Part shown: piece by piece, positions 1-8,090 of the stretch
Layout: each line of letters starts with the position of its first letter
Numbering within the stretch: position 1 is the stretch's first letter
Assembly (NCBI GenBank): GCA_038827615.1
Contig: JAWBNK010000001.1
Location: 1,079,048-1,143,047 of the forward strand
Length of the DNA: 64,000 nt
Origin: Thermosphaera sp.
GTDB lineage: Archaea > Thermoproteota > Thermoprotei_A > Sulfolobales > Desulfurococcaceae
Direction of reading: 5' to 3'
The notes under the pieces: generated by a model
Database searches by the model: none
Seen by the model: only the letters and a program-made list of their open reading frames with translations
What the model was told of the DNA's origin: nothing
Position numbers and translations under genes: made by a program

Positions 1-258
1 CGTAAGCCTAACTCCGCTCTGAGAAAGTGTGTACGCGTTCAATTGGTTAAGAATGGAAAGGTCGTCACCGCCTTCGTTCCATGGGACGGTGGAGTGAACT
101 ATATCGACGAGCACGATGAAGTAGTGATAGAGGGTATTGGAGGACCCATGGGCGGTTCTCTCGGAGACATTCCGGGTGTAAAGTACAAGGTGGTCATGGT
201 CAACGGTGTCTCATTGAAAGCCCTGTGGCTGGGGAAGAAACAGAAACCAGTCAGGTAA
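1..258 (+). CDS. rps12: Ribosomal protein uS12, C-terminal part (cut by window edge)
   Basis: Small-subunit protein of the decoding centre. The frame is open from the first base and ends in TAA at 256-258, giving 85 residues. It opens with the family's PNSALRK motif and carries IEGIGG and the near-terminal [11 protein letters not shown] segment, both hallmarks of archaeal uS12. The N-terminal part lies before the window. It is the first member of a str-type cluster with uS7, EF-1A and uS10 downstream, but an inverted nuclease gene separates it from uS7, so uS7 must have its own promoter. Confidence 0.97.
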   Translation, partial: RKPNSALRKCVRVQLVKNGKVVTAFVPWDGGVNYIDEHDEVVIEGIGGPMGGSLGDIPGVKYKVVMVNGVSLKALWLGKKQKPVR

Positions 259-294
259 TGAGAGCTCTTTTATTATTGAAGAAAAAGAATGATC

Positions 295-780
295 TCACTC
301 ACTATCATCCTCCCCGTCTTCAAGCCTGGATAGCTCCTCGAATATCCTGTATAGTCTCTCCTGCTCGTCGACGAGTTGTTTGCTAACGTATATAGGCTTA
401 CCCGTGATCAAAGCGAGATAGATTGCGTGACTGGGGATCATGACGCGCTTTGTGCAAACCTTCCCATTGGCGAATTCGACAGTAGCACTGTAAACTCCTT
501 TCTCAGGGTTGAATCCGTCTATTGCAACGTACCTGAGATTCCTACTGAGAGTTGCGATGAACTCCGGCGAGTTTTCAATAATATCGGTGATCATAGCTCT
601 CTCATCGTCAAATAATTCCTCCCCGAGGTTCCTCCTAATAGACACGAATATGTCGTAGGAAACATTCTCCATATAGAATTTCCTGCCGTCCTCTAGGTGA
701 AGGATCAGTCTGGGAGCATTGCCTTCTCCAACCGACACGCCTGTAAATACCTTCTCCACTAAAAGGTAGCGCGGCTCCAA
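295..780 (-). CDS. Bifunctional nuclease (BFN/DUF151) family protein
   Basis: 161 residues, the usual size for this family. The C-terminal half holds the family signature around PSHAIYLALITGKPIYVS followed by an acidic tail. DUF151 proteins have been reported as acidic nucleases acting on RNA and DNA; the archaeal role is not settled. The longest frame starts at TTG 786, but AGGAGG at 789-794 is only two bases from it and eight from the in-frame TTG at 780, so 780 is preferred. A TATA-like stretch on the minus strand near 820 fits its own promoter. It is oriented against the flanking ribosomal genes, so it is not part of their operon. Confidence 0.8.
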   Translation of the reverse strand: MEPRYLLVEKVFTGVSVGEGNAPRLILHLEDGRKFYMENVSYDIFVSIRRNLGEELFDDERAMITDIIENSPEFIATLSRNLRYVAIDGFNPEKGVYSATVEFANGKVCTKRVMIPSHAIYLALITGKPIYVSKQLVDEQERLYRIFEELSRLEDGEDDSE

Positions 781-868
781 CGGCAAGGCCTCCTAAGCCG
801 TGATAATAGATATATGATTTTATAAAGTGTTTTCTTGAGACATGGGCAGAGTCTTGGCTCTACAATAA

Positions 869-878
869 TTTTAAAAAG
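869..878 (+). promoter_or_regulatory. TATA box for uS7
   Basis: TTTTAAAAAG centred near 873, which predicts transcription start near 900, just ahead of the GGTG at 905-908 used by uS7. It is needed because the preceding gene is on the opposite strand. Confidence 0.6.
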
Positions 879-914
879 CCTGTTAAACTGATTAAGGTTA
901 TACAGGTGTTTACA

Positions 915-1508
915 TTGGCTACTGAAGGACACGTTGTGAAACTAAGCGAGATAAAGCTGTTTGGCAAGTGGACCTACGATGGGATCGAGGTAAAAGACCC
1001 AAGCTTGAAGAAGTACATTTGCCTCAAACCATACATACTCCCCCACACAGGGGGAAGACACGAGCACAGAAGGTTTGGAAAGGCTGAAGTACCCATCGTG
1101 GAGAGGCTCATCAACAAGTTAATGAGGCCCGGCGAGAACATGGGTAAAAAGCACTTGGCATACAACATCGTTAAGAAGTCCTTCGAGCTGATACATCTGA
1201 GAACCGGTGAAAACCCGATACAAGTTCTAGTTAGAGCCATTGAGAACGCTGCTCCTAGGGAAGAGACTACGAGAATCATGTATGGAGGCATCTCGTACCA
1301 TGTTTCCGTGGACATTTCCCCCATGAGGAGAATAGACATAGCGCTTAGACACCTCACCGAAGGCGCTAGGGAGAAGGCCTTCAATTCTCCAATACCTATT
1401 GAAGAAGCACTGGCCGACGAGATAATAGCGGCTTCTAATAATGATCCCAAGAGCTACGCGATCCAGAAGAAGGAGGAAATCGAGAGAATAGCTCTGAGCA
1501 GCAGGTAG
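915..1508 (+). CDS. rps7: Ribosomal protein uS7
   Basis: Small-subunit head protein that nucleates assembly of the 3' domain of 16S rRNA and contacts the exit site. 197 residues from TTG 915; the frame can be extended to GTG 906, but GGTG at 905-908 sits six bases before the TTG and overlaps the GTG, so the TTG is the better start. The sequence shows the uS7 core [17 protein letters not shown] near residue 55, [16 protein letters not shown] in the middle and an [11 protein letters not shown] segment near the C-terminus. EF-1A follows after a 195-base spacer with its own promoter. Confidence 0.96.
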   Translation: MATEGHVVKLSEIKLFGKWTYDGIEVKDPSLKKYICLKPYILPHTGGRHEHRRFGKAEVPIVERLINKLMRPGENMGKKHLAYNIVKKSFELIHLRTGENPIQVLVRAIENAAPREETTRIMYGGISYHVSVDISPMRRIDIALRHLTEGAREKAFNSPIPIEEALADEIIAASNNDPKSYAIQKKEEIERIALSSR

Positions 1509-1640
1509 CTTCTTTTATTGATCAAACCCCAACGCATTGATAATTCTCTTTCACCATACCTTCCAAACAGGTTTCGCCAAAACCCGTCCTTCACCTGGGT
1601 GCTTGAACAGGCGTCTTGTTAACGCAGAGTTGTAAAAAGG

Positions 1641-1650
1641 TTTTAAAAAG
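1641..1650 (+). promoter_or_regulatory. TATA box (with purine-rich BRE) for EF-1A
   Basis: TTTTAAAAAG preceded by the purine run AAAAAGG, a typical archaeal BRE/TATA pair. Predicted transcription start is near 1670, about 30 bases before the start codon. A strong promoter is expected for this abundant protein. Confidence 0.65.
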
Positions 1651-1703
1651 ACTTACTCAATTTATTAAACTCAATGAACATGAAACAAGTGTGGTGAATG
1701 CAA

Positions 1704-3020
1704 ATGAGCTCTGCATCGCAAAAACCCCATTTGAACCTAGTAATAATAGGGCACGTTGACCATGGAAAAAGCACAATGACAGGGCACATTCTCTACCGTC
1801 TAGGCTACTTTGATCAAAAAACTATTCAGATGATTGAAGAAGAATCCAAGAAGATGGGTAAGGAAAGCTTCAAGTTCGCTTGGCTCCTAGATAGAATGAA
1901 GGAGGAGCGTGAGCGCGGAGTAACTATTTCGCTGTCTTACATGAAATTCGAGACGAAAAAGTACTTCTTCACCATCATCGACGCGCCCGGCCACAGGGAC
2001 TTCGTTAAAAACATGATTACCGGTGCAAGCCAAGCAGATGCTGCTATACTCGTCGTTAGTGCTAGAAAAGGAGAGTTCGAGGCTGGAATGAGCCCCGAGG
2101 GGCAGACCCGTGAGCACGCTATTCTCGCGAAGACTATGGGTATCAACCAATTGATAGTCGCCATCAACAAAATGGATGCCACCGAGCCACCTTACAGTGA
2201 GAAGAGATATCAGGAAGTGAAGGAGGTTCTAGGAAAATTCCTGAAGAGTCTCGGATTCAACATTGAAAAGATACCCTTCATACCTATCTCGGCCTGGACT
2301 GGCGAAAACCTCATAGAAAGATCCCCTAACACGCCCTGGTACAACGGGCCTACTCTCGTAGAATCATTGGATATGCTTGAAGTCCCCAGCAAACCTATTG
2401 ACAAGCCATTAAGAATACCCATACAAGATGTCTACGCCATCTCGGGAGTTGGAACAGTGCCTGTTGGAAGAGTTGAAACCGGAGTACTGAAGGTTGGCGA
2501 CAAGCTTATATTCAACCCGCCGGGCGTTATTGGAGAAGTGAGAAGTATTGAGACTCATCACACCAAGATCGAGAAGGCTGAGCCTGGCGACAACATCGGG
2601 TTCAACGTCAGAGGTGTCGAGCGCAAGGATATCAAGAGGGGAGACGTTGCTGGCCACCCGACCAACCCGCCGCTAGTTGCCGACGAGTTCACAGCCCGTA
2701 TCTTCGTGATATGGCATCCCACTGCCATAACAGTTGGATACACTCCAGTTATACACGTCCACACTGCTAGCATAGCATGCCGGATAACCGAGATAGTTGC
2801 TAAACTCGACCCCAGAACGGGTAAAGAGGTTGAAAAGAACCCGCAGTTCGTTAAACAGGGTGATGCCGCAGTAGTGAAGTTCAAGCCGATTAAGCCGCTA
2901 GTAATTGAAAAGTATTCCGACTTCCCAGCGCTTGGAAGGTTTGCCATGCGTGACATGGGTAAGACGATAGGAATCGGTCAAGTACTTGAAGTTAAACCCT
3001 TTGAACAACAGAAGAAGTAA
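1704..3020 (+). CDS. tuf: Translation elongation factor 1-alpha (aEF-1A)
   Basis: GTPase that delivers aminoacyl-tRNA to the ribosomal A site. G1 motif GHVDHGKST lies close to the N-terminus, followed by DAPGHRDF (G3) and NKMD (G4), then the two beta-barrel domains ending in GRFAMRDMGKTIGIGQV. 438 residues from ATG 1704; an ATG at 1698 lies in frame, but GGTG at 1693-1696 directs ribosomes to 1704 with a spacing of seven. Full length for archaea, with no intein. It has its own promoter and is followed after about 60 bases by uS10, the usual crenarchaeal pairing. Confidence 0.98.
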   Translation: MSSASQKPHLNLVIIGHVDHGKSTMTGHILYRLGYFDQKTIQMIEEESKKMGKESFKFAWLLDRMKEERERGVTISLSYMKFETKKYFFTIIDAPGHRDFVKNMITGASQADAAILVVSARKGEFEAGMSPEGQTREHAILAKTMGINQLIVAINKMDATEPPYSEKRYQEVKEVLGKFLKSLGFNIEKIPFIPISAWTGENLIERSPNTPWYNGPTLVESLDMLEVPSKPIDKPLRIPIQDVYAISGVGTVPVGRVETGVLKVGDKLIFNPPGVIGEVRSIETHHTKIEKAEPGDNIGFNVRGVERKDIKRGDVAGHPTNPPLVADEFTARIFVIWHPTAITVGYTPVIHVHTASIACRITEIVAKLDPRTGKEVEKNPQFVKQGDAAVVKFKPIKPLVIEKYSDFPALGRFAMRDMGKTIGIGQVLEVKPFEQQKK

Positions 3021-3081
3021 ATGTTTTTTTAAACCCCTAAAATGCTTAAAGTCTTAGCGAGATTGTTTAAGGATGATGCTT

Positions 3082-3393
3082 ATGTCAACGGTGAGAATGG
3101 TTAAGATCAAGATATGGAGCACGAATATAGACGTGCTCGAGGACTTCATAGGTAAGATAGCCGACATCGTGAAGAAAACCGGCGTGGGCATGAAGGGGCC
3201 CATCCCATTGCCAACGAAGAAATTGAAGATTAGGACTCTGAAGCTACCACACGGAGAGGGTAAGAAGAAGTATGAGAGATGGGAGATGAGAATTCACAAG
3301 AGACTACTATATATTGCTGAAGACGAGAGAGTTATGAAGCAATTAATACGAATAAGAGTTCCGCCGGAGATTTGGATGGAGATCGAACTCTAA
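3082..3393 (+). CDS. rps10: Ribosomal protein uS10
   Basis: Small-subunit head protein. 103 residues from ATG 3082. The frame also holds ATGs at 3073 and 3076, but a GGATGATG element lies just before 3082 and a TATA-like CTTAAAG near 3045 would place transcription start close to 3073. The archaeal core is clear: IKIWSTNIDVLEDF, the GPIPLPTKK loop, HKRLLYIAEDER and the closing RIRVPPEIWMEIEL. It ends the str-type cluster; tRNA-Ser follows. Confidence 0.96.
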   Translation: MSTVRMVKIKIWSTNIDVLEDFIGKIADIVKKTGVGMKGPIPLPTKKLKIRTLKLPHGEGKKKYERWEMRIHKRLLYIAEDERVMKQLIRIRVPPEIWMEIEL

Positions 3394-3453
3394 TCATTTT
3401 TAACATAACTCGATAAACCATTCTAAGACCCTGGGCTTGAAAACTGAGAGATA

Positions 3454-3463
3454 GGGTTTAAAG
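3454..3463 (+). promoter_or_regulatory. TATA box for tRNA-Ser(GGA)
   Basis: GGGTTTAAAG centred about 31 bases before the first base of the tRNA, the right distance for an archaeal tRNA promoter with a very short leader. Confidence 0.5.
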
Positions 3464-3489
3464 CCCCGGTAGACTAGAATATTTACGGG

Positions 3490-3588
3490 GCCGGGGTGCC
3501 CGAGCGGTCTAAGGGGCTGGCCTGGAGAATCGCCCCAGGCAGCCAGTGTCCCTAACGGGACGCGCGGGTTCGAATCCCGCCCCCGGCG
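3490..3588 (+). tRNA. tRNA-Ser(GGA) with a 13-base intron
   Basis: Acceptor stem GCCGGGG (3490-3496) pairs with CCCCGGC (3581-3587) with discriminator G 3588. The anticodon stem CTGGC (3517-3521) pairs with GCCAG (3542-3546), the T arm is GCGGG-TTCGAAT-CCCGC, and a long variable arm identifies class II. The loop reads CTGGAG, anticodon GGA (3524-3526), then 13 extra bases (3528-3540) before A38. Bases 32-35 (CTGG) pair with intron CCAG (3535-3538), leaving three-base bulges AGA and GCA that place both splice cuts as in a relaxed bulge-helix-loop motif at the canonical 37/38 site. The 3' CCA is not encoded. Mature length is 86. Confidence 0.93.
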
Positions 3589-3630
3589 TCCAGATAATCA
3601 CGCGCGGTCCTGGGAAACAGTTAGGGTAAG

Positions 3631-3658
3631 TTTTAAAATATGATATAAGCTTAAAAAC
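3631..3658 (+). promoter_or_regulatory. Promoter region of the uS13 operon
   Basis: Two TATA-like tracts, TTTTAAAATA (3631-3640) and CTTAAAAAC (3650-3658). The second would start transcription near 3680, about 20 bases before the GGTG of uS13. Confidence 0.5.
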
Positions 3659-3709
3659 AGATTACTACATGGTTAGTTAAAGGATACTGCTTACCGAACG
3701 GTGGGAAGA

Positions 3710-4186
3710 GTGAGCACTCAGCAATCTTTCAGGCAGATCATCAGAGTGTTGGAAACGGATATAGATGGGTCTCTCCCATTACTGTACGGGCTCGCGGAAG
3801 TCAAGGGTCTAGGTTACGCTTTCTCCTTAGCAGTGACTCGAATTCTCGGCCTAGACCCCAATACACGAATTGGCTACTTAACCGATGAAGAAGTTAAGAA
3901 GATTGAAGCCCTCGTGAAAAACCCGCAGGCTTATGGCATTCCCTCGTGGATGTTTAACAGGAGAAAAGACTATGCAACTGGAAAAGACCTGCATTTGATC
4001 GGTGCTGAGCTTATCTACTTCGTCAAGGAAGACATTGAGAGAGAAAAGAGGATAAAGAGCTGGCGCGGAGTTAGACACGCGCTAGGGTTGAAAGTCCGCG
4101 GCCAGAGAACACGTACCACTGGTAGGCTGGGAGTTACGGTGGGAGTTAGAAAGAAGAAGCAGGCTCAACAGCCGAAGCAGGGGTGA
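3710..4186 (+). CDS. rps13: Ribosomal protein uS13
   Basis: Head protein bridging to the large subunit and P-site tRNA. 158 residues from GTG 3710. The frame extends to GTG 3701, but GGTG at 3700-3703 sits six bases upstream of 3710 and overlaps the other codon. Family features: the RQIIRVLETDIDG opening, the helix-two-turn-helix region near LTDEEVKKIEALV, and the basic C-terminus with SWRGVRHALGLKVRGQRTRTTGR split over two segments. First gene of a long same-strand operon; uS4 follows after five bases. Confidence 0.96.
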   Translation: MSTQQSFRQIIRVLETDIDGSLPLLYGLAEVKGLGYAFSLAVTRILGLDPNTRIGYLTDEEVKKIEALVKNPQAYGIPSWMFNRRKDYATGKDLHLIGAELIYFVKEDIEREKRIKSWRGVRHALGLKVRGQRTRTTGRLGVTVGVRKKKQAQQPKQG

Positions 4187-4191
4187 TGTAG

Positions 4192-4704
4192 ATGGGTGAT
4201 CCACGTAAGCCTAGAAAGAAGTGGAGTGGTCCGAGACATCCATGGAGAAAGGAGATACTAGTATATGAAACCCAGTTGCTTGGCCAATATGGGCTCAGAA
4301 ACAAGAGGGAGTTGTGGAAGGCCTCGTCAATTATACGATACTACCGTCACAGGGCGCGCTCACTGCTTGGTGAGCCTGCTGAAGTTCGCGAAGTACAGGG
4401 GAAGATCCTCATAGAGAAACTAGTGAAGCTTGGCCTTCTCAAAGAGGGTGCTAAGCTCGAGGATGCTTTGAACTTGAGGGTTGAAGACATATTGGAGAGG
4501 AGGTTGCAGACGATAGTCTATAAGAAGGGGCTGGCTAAGACGCTATATCAGGCGAGACAGTTAATAGTTCACGGCCACATAGCCATCGCTGGAAGAAGAA
4601 TTAAGTCGCCCGGATACATAGTTTCGCTCGAGGAGGAACCCCTTATCGATTATGCTCCTTTCAGCCCATTCAAAGAAAGGAGCGCGGGAGAGGGTGGTAG
4701 CTAA
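4192..4704 (+). CDS. rps4: Ribosomal protein uS4
   Basis: Primary 16S rRNA-binding protein. 170 residues, opening [18 protein letters not shown] as in archaeal uS4, with the S4 RNA-binding domain in the C-terminal half ([20 protein letters not shown], then [20 protein letters not shown]). A GGGGTGATG ribosome binding site overlaps the stop of uS13. Its last base is shared with the uS11 start codon (TAATG), which implies translational coupling. Confidence 0.97.
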   Translation: MGDPRKPRKKWSGPRHPWRKEILVYETQLLGQYGLRNKRELWKASSIIRYYRHRARSLLGEPAEVREVQGKILIEKLVKLGLLKEGAKLEDALNLRVEDILERRLQTIVYKKGLAKTLYQARQLIVHGHIAIAGRRIKSPGYIVSLEEEPLIDYAPFSPFKERSAGEGGS

Positions 4705-5105
4705 TGTCGTTTTCCTCAAGAGAGTTGAAGTGGGGAGTAACCCACATATATAGTAGCTTAAACAACACTATTATTCACATCACAGACTTGAGCGGCGCGG
4801 AAACAGTGAGCAGGTATAGTGGGGGAATGGTCGTTAAAGCCGACAGGGAGAAGCCGAGCCCCTATGCTGCCATGATAGCTGCTTCAAAAGCAGCGTATGA
4901 AGCAATGGATAAGGGTATCACTGCGATTCACATCAAAGTAAGAGCTCCAGGCGGCCACGGGTCGAAGACGCCGGGGCCGGGCGCGCAAGCCGCTATTAGA
5001 GCTCTGGCTAGAGCAGGCTTCGTCATCGGTAGGATCGAGGACGTTACCCCGATACCTCACGACACGACCAGGCGGCCAGGCGGAAGGAGAGGTAGAAGAG
5101 TCTAA
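4704..5105 (+). CDS. rps11: Ribosomal protein uS11
   Basis: Platform protein next to the mRNA exit channel. 133 residues with [20 protein letters not shown] near the start, the [18 protein letters not shown] segment, and a C-terminal [18 protein letters not shown] followed by the basic tail GGRRGRRV. Start overlaps the uS4 stop; GGTGG lies just upstream. The order uS13-uS4-uS11-Rpo3 is the standard archaeal one. Confidence 0.98.
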   Translation: MSFSSRELKWGVTHIYSSLNNTIIHITDLSGAETVSRYSGGMVVKADREKPSPYAAMIAASKAAYEAMDKGITAIHIKVRAPGGHGSKTPGPGAQAAIRALARAGFVIGRIEDVTPIPHDTTRRPGGRRGRRV

Positions 5106-5123
5106 AGAATAGGTGTGTTAGCT

Positions 5124-5957
5124 TTGAAGATAGAGGTGTTAGAACAGAAACCGCTGCTCATCCGCTTGAAAATTAGTGGAATCAGCCTACCGCTCCTAAA
5201 CTCCGTAAGGAGGGTCATAATAGCTGAAGTGCCTACAATGGCCATCGACTACGTCGCGTTCATGGAGAACTCGTCGGTCTTCTACGATGAGTATGTTGCA
5301 CACAGGCTGGGGCTGATACCCCTAACTAGTGATGAAGCATTAGAGAAGTACAAGAATCCAGAAGAATGCCGAGAAGCCGGCGAGAAGGGGTTGTTCTCAG
5401 AGGACTGTTTCGTACGCTTAAGCCTCGAGGGCGAAGGAGGAGACCAGGTAGTCACGCTATACAGTGAATCCCTGGTTTCAAGCGACCCCGATGTGAAACC
5501 GATTTTCGAGAAAATCCCCATTGTAAAGCTAATAAAGTCTCAAAAAGTAAAGCTTGAAGCATATGCAAGGCTTGGAAGAGGAAGAGAGCATATTAAATGG
5601 AGCCCCGTCTCAGTCGCCGCGCACAAATACGTCCCTAAAATACTTCTGAACCCTAAGCTCTGCAAATCACAGGATTGCTTAAAGTGCATTGAAGTCTGCC
5701 CCAAGGAGGTTTTCGAGTTCCGTGAGGGGGAAGTGAGGGCGAAGAAGGAGAAGGTATTGGATTGCACCATGTGCAAGTTGTGTGAGAACGCGTGTCCAAC
5801 CGGGGCGGTCAAGATAGCTCATGAGGAAGACGAGTACGTCTTAACCCTGGAATTAACGGGTGCTTTATCAGCTAAGAATGTTTTATTAGAGTCTGTTAAA
5901 ATACTTGAGAAAAAGCTTGATGATTTCGTTAGCGCGCTGAAGGAGAAGGGTGTTTAA
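5124..5957 (+). CDS. rpo3: DNA-directed RNA polymerase subunit Rpo3 (D) with ferredoxin-like insert
   Basis: Alpha-like subunit that dimerises with Rpo11 and nucleates polymerase assembly. 277 residues from TTG 5124, chosen because GGTG at 5112-5115 is eight bases upstream; GTG 5115 is in frame but overlaps that site. The N-terminal dimerisation segment NSVRRVIIAEVPTMAID is followed by the insertion domain. Between residues about 180 and 235 there are two cysteine groups: C-x4-C-x2-C-x3-CP and C-x2-C-x2-C-x3-CP, enough for two iron-sulphur clusters. Such clusters are known in some archaeal Rpo3 proteins, where they stabilise the subunit. Next genes: eL18 and uL13. Confidence 0.96.
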   Translation: MKIEVLEQKPLLIRLKISGISLPLLNSVRRVIIAEVPTMAIDYVAFMENSSVFYDEYVAHRLGLIPLTSDEALEKYKNPEECREAGEKGLFSEDCFVRLSLEGEGGDQVVTLYSESLVSSDPDVKPIFEKIPIVKLIKSQKVKLEAYARLGRGREHIKWSPVSVAAHKYVPKILLNPKLCKSQDCLKCIEVCPKEVFEFREGEVRAKKEKVLDCTMCKLCENACPTGAVKIAHEEDEYVLTLELTGALSAKNVLLESVKILEKKLDDFVSALKEKGV

Positions 5958-5959
5958 AC

Positions 5960-6322
5960 ATGATTGAGTTGAGGAAGACGAACATAGTTTTGAGAAGAGT
6001 GATTAAGGAGTTGGAGAAAGCCTCTAAACAGAACGATGCCCCCATATGGGAGCGCGTCGCCGAGGAGTTGTCGAAGCCGACTAGGAGGCGCCGAGCTGTT
6101 AACTTGAGCAGGCTGAACAGACATACTGTTGACGGGGACGTGGTGGTTGTTCCAGGAAAGGTTTTGGGTGCTGGAATAATAGACCACAAAATAACCGTAG
6201 CTGCTTATGCTTTCTCTAGGACCGCCTACGATAAGCTTTTGAAAGCTGGATGTAGGGTGGTCAGTATCACGGAGCTTGTGAGGGAGAACCCTAAGGGGTC
6301 AAACGTCAAGATAATAGGGTGA
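5960..6322 (+). CDS. rpl18e: Ribosomal protein eL18
   Basis: Large-subunit protein of the archaeal/eukaryotic set, related in fold to bacterial L15. 120 residues. Recognisable parts are ELSKPTRRRRAVNLSRLNRH near residue 36, the central DVVVVPGKVLGAG strand region and AAYAFSRTAYDKL in the C-terminal half. GGTG ends eight bases before ATG 5960. The stop codon overlaps the upstream edge of uL13. Part of the uS13 operon. Confidence 0.95.
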   Translation: MIELRKTNIVLRRVIKELEKASKQNDAPIWERVAEELSKPTRRRRAVNLSRLNRHTVDGDVVVVPGKVLGAGIIDHKITVAAYAFSRTAYDKLLKAGCRVVSITELVRENPKGSNVKIIG

Positions 6323-6327
6323 GAGCG

Positions 6328-6780
6328 TTGAGCGGGGAGAAGGTATTATTCGTAGACGCATCAAACCAGATCCTCGGGAGGCTTGCAAGCATTGTGGCGA
6401 AAAAGCTCCTTGAAGGATACAAAGTCGTCATAGTCAACTCCGAGAAGGCTGTTTTAAGCGGAGATAGAGTCAGGGTTATTGAGGGCTACAAGATCATTTT
6501 AAAGGCCAAAACCCATCGAAATCCCGAAAAATCGGGTATTCACCGACCCAGGACCCCTGCTACGATACTGAAGAGAGCAATCAAGAGAATGCTCCCATAC
6601 GACCAACCAAAGGGTAGGGAGGCTTTAAGAAGACTAAGGATCTATGTTGGTGTTCCAAAGAGTTTAATAGGAAAAGAATTCGTTAGGTTTGAAGAAGCCG
6701 ATGTATCTAGGCTTAAACAAAGATATGTTTACGTCAGCGAAGTAGCCAAGGCTCTGGGATGGAGGGGTTTGAATGAGTGA
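6328..6780 (+). CDS. rpl13: Ribosomal protein uL13
   Basis: Early-assembling large-subunit protein. 150 residues from TTG 6328. GGTGA at 6318-6322 spans the eL18 stop and lies five bases upstream; GTG 6319 is an in-frame alternative that overlaps this site. Family motifs: VDASNQILGRLASIVAKKLL at the N-terminus, RTPATILKRAIKRMLP and GREALRRLRIYVGVP in the second half. Overlaps the uS9 start by eight bases, as usual in this operon. Confidence 0.95.
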   Translation: MSGEKVLFVDASNQILGRLASIVAKKLLEGYKVVIVNSEKAVLSGDRVRVIEGYKIILKAKTHRNPEKSGIHRPRTPATILKRAIKRMLPYDQPKGREALRRLRIYVGVPKSLIGKEFVRFEEADVSRLKQRYVYVSEVAKALGWRGLNE

Positions 6781-7198
6781 GGCGTCCGTTGAGAAAATGA
6801 AAATAGTCGTAGCCACCGGGAAGAGGAAGACGAGCATCGCTAGAGCATTGATTAAGCCCGGCAAGGGGAGAGTTTGGATCAACGGAGTCCCCCTGGAAAT
6901 TTTTCCAGTAGAACTTGCGAGAGTAAAAATCATGGAGCCGCTAATGCTTGTTGGAGACTTGGGCAAGAGGATTGACGTAAGGGTAAACGTACAAGGTGGA
7001 GGAGTAATGAGCCAGGCTGAAGCATGCAGAACCGCCATAGCTAGGGGATTGCTCGAATACGTTAATAATGACGAAGAGATCAGGAAGATATTCGTAGAGT
7101 ACGATAGACACATGCTGAGCGGCGACCCTAGGAGGACAGAGTCGAAGAAATGGGGAAGATACAGTGCTCGTAGGAGATGGCAGAAGAGCTACAGGTAG
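6773..7198 (+). CDS. rps9: Ribosomal protein uS9
   Basis: Small-subunit protein whose C-terminal tail reaches P-site tRNA. 141 residues with VVATGKRKTSIARALIKPG near the start, the RVNVQGGGVMSQAEACRTAI core, and the conserved tail that ends in KSYR preceded by WGRYSARRRWQ. Overlaps uL13 and is followed after 10 bases by Rpo10. Confidence 0.97.
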   Translation: MSEASVEKMKIVVATGKRKTSIARALIKPGKGRVWINGVPLEIFPVELARVKIMEPLMLVGDLGKRIDVRVNVQGGGVMSQAEACRTAIARGLLEYVNNDEEIRKIFVEYDRHMLSGDPRRTESKKWGRYSARRRWQKSYR

Positions 7199-7208
7199 GG
7201 TGTAGTAG

Positions 7209-7409
7209 ATGCTATTCCCCGTGAGATGCTTCACTTGCGGCGCCCCCATAGGACATTTATGGGAGGAATATGAGAAAAAAGTTAAAGCAGGCGAAGATCC
7301 TGGGAAAGTCTTAGATGAATTAGGTGTTAAAAGGTATTGTTGCAGGAGAATGTTTTTATCTTACGTGGATGTCTCAAAAGAGGTTTTACAATTCCCCAAG
7401 ATATCGTGA
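7209..7409 (+). CDS. rpo10: DNA-directed RNA polymerase subunit Rpo10 (N)
   Basis: Small zinc-binding subunit that joins the Rpo3/Rpo11 platform. 66 residues with CFTCG near the N-terminus and the atypical CCRRM pair around residue 44; together these four cysteines bind one zinc ion, as known for RPB10. GGTG lies eight bases before ATG 7209. Its place between uS9 and uS2 is canonical in archaea. Confidence 0.97.
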   Translation: MLFPVRCFTCGAPIGHLWEEYEKKVKAGEDPGKVLDELGVKRYCCRRMFLSYVDVSKEVLQFPKIS

Positions 7410-7420
7410 GGTGAAAACAC

Positions 7421-8083
7421 ATGTTTGAAGGCGAGCCAATAGACAGTTTGGGCGAACAACCCATAACTCCGAGACCCGGTGAGAAGGTAATTGAACTCCT
7501 CGTGCCCGTCGACAAGTACTTGTCGGCAGGAGTTCACATAGGTACCCACATTTGCACTAAATTCATGGAGCCCTTCGTCTACAGGGTTAGAAGCGATGGT
7601 TTATTCATACTTGATGTTAGAAAAATAGATGATAGGCTGAGAATAGCGGGGAAATTCCTCGCTAGGTATGAGCCAACTAAGATCGCTGTAGTCTCGGTTA
7701 GACAGTACGGGAAGAAGCCCGTCACTAAAATGTGCCAATACATCGGCTGTAAAACCTTCACCGGTAGATTCCTGCCGGGGACATTCACGAACCCCAGCCT
7801 TAAATGGTACTACGAACCCGATATCGTGCTACTCACCGACCCGAGAGCTGATGCGCAGGCTTTAAAGGAAGCCGCTGAGATCGGAATCCCGATAATCTCG
7901 TTCGCCGATACTGACAATAAAACCGATTTCATAGATTTAGTTATACCTGGGAACAACAAAGGGAGGAAGAGCCTGGCACTGCTCTACTGGATACTCACGA
8001 GACAAGTGTTAAGGGAACGCGGCGTCATACCCGCTAACGGCGAATTGCCCGAGCAACCCTCAGAGTTCGAGGCCGAAGTATAG
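7421..8083 (+). CDS. rps2: Ribosomal protein uS2
   Basis: Small-subunit body protein that binds late. 220 residues, including [23 protein letters not shown] near residue 30 in two overlapping parts, [25 protein letters not shown] and [11 protein letters not shown]. The coiled-coil insert of bacterial S2 is absent, as normal for archaea. GAGGTGAAAACACATG gives a strong ribosome binding site. Last ribosomal gene of the operon; the MEMO-like gene follows after seven bases. Confidence 0.97.
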   Translation: MFEGEPIDSLGEQPITPRPGEKVIELLVPVDKYLSAGVHIGTHICTKFMEPFVYRVRSDGLFILDVRKIDDRLRIAGKFLARYEPTKIAVVSVRQYGKKPVTKMCQYIGCKTFTGRFLPGTFTNPSLKWYYEPDIVLLTDPRADAQALKEAAEIGIPIISFADTDNKTDFIDLVIPGNNKGRKSLALLYWILTRQVLRERGVIPANGELPEQPSEFEAEV

Positions 8084-8090
8084 GGGTGGC

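Noticed and set aside
974..1450. Long minus-strand frame under uS7
   Set aside because: Antisense of a clear ribosomal gene; no ribosome binding site and no family pattern.
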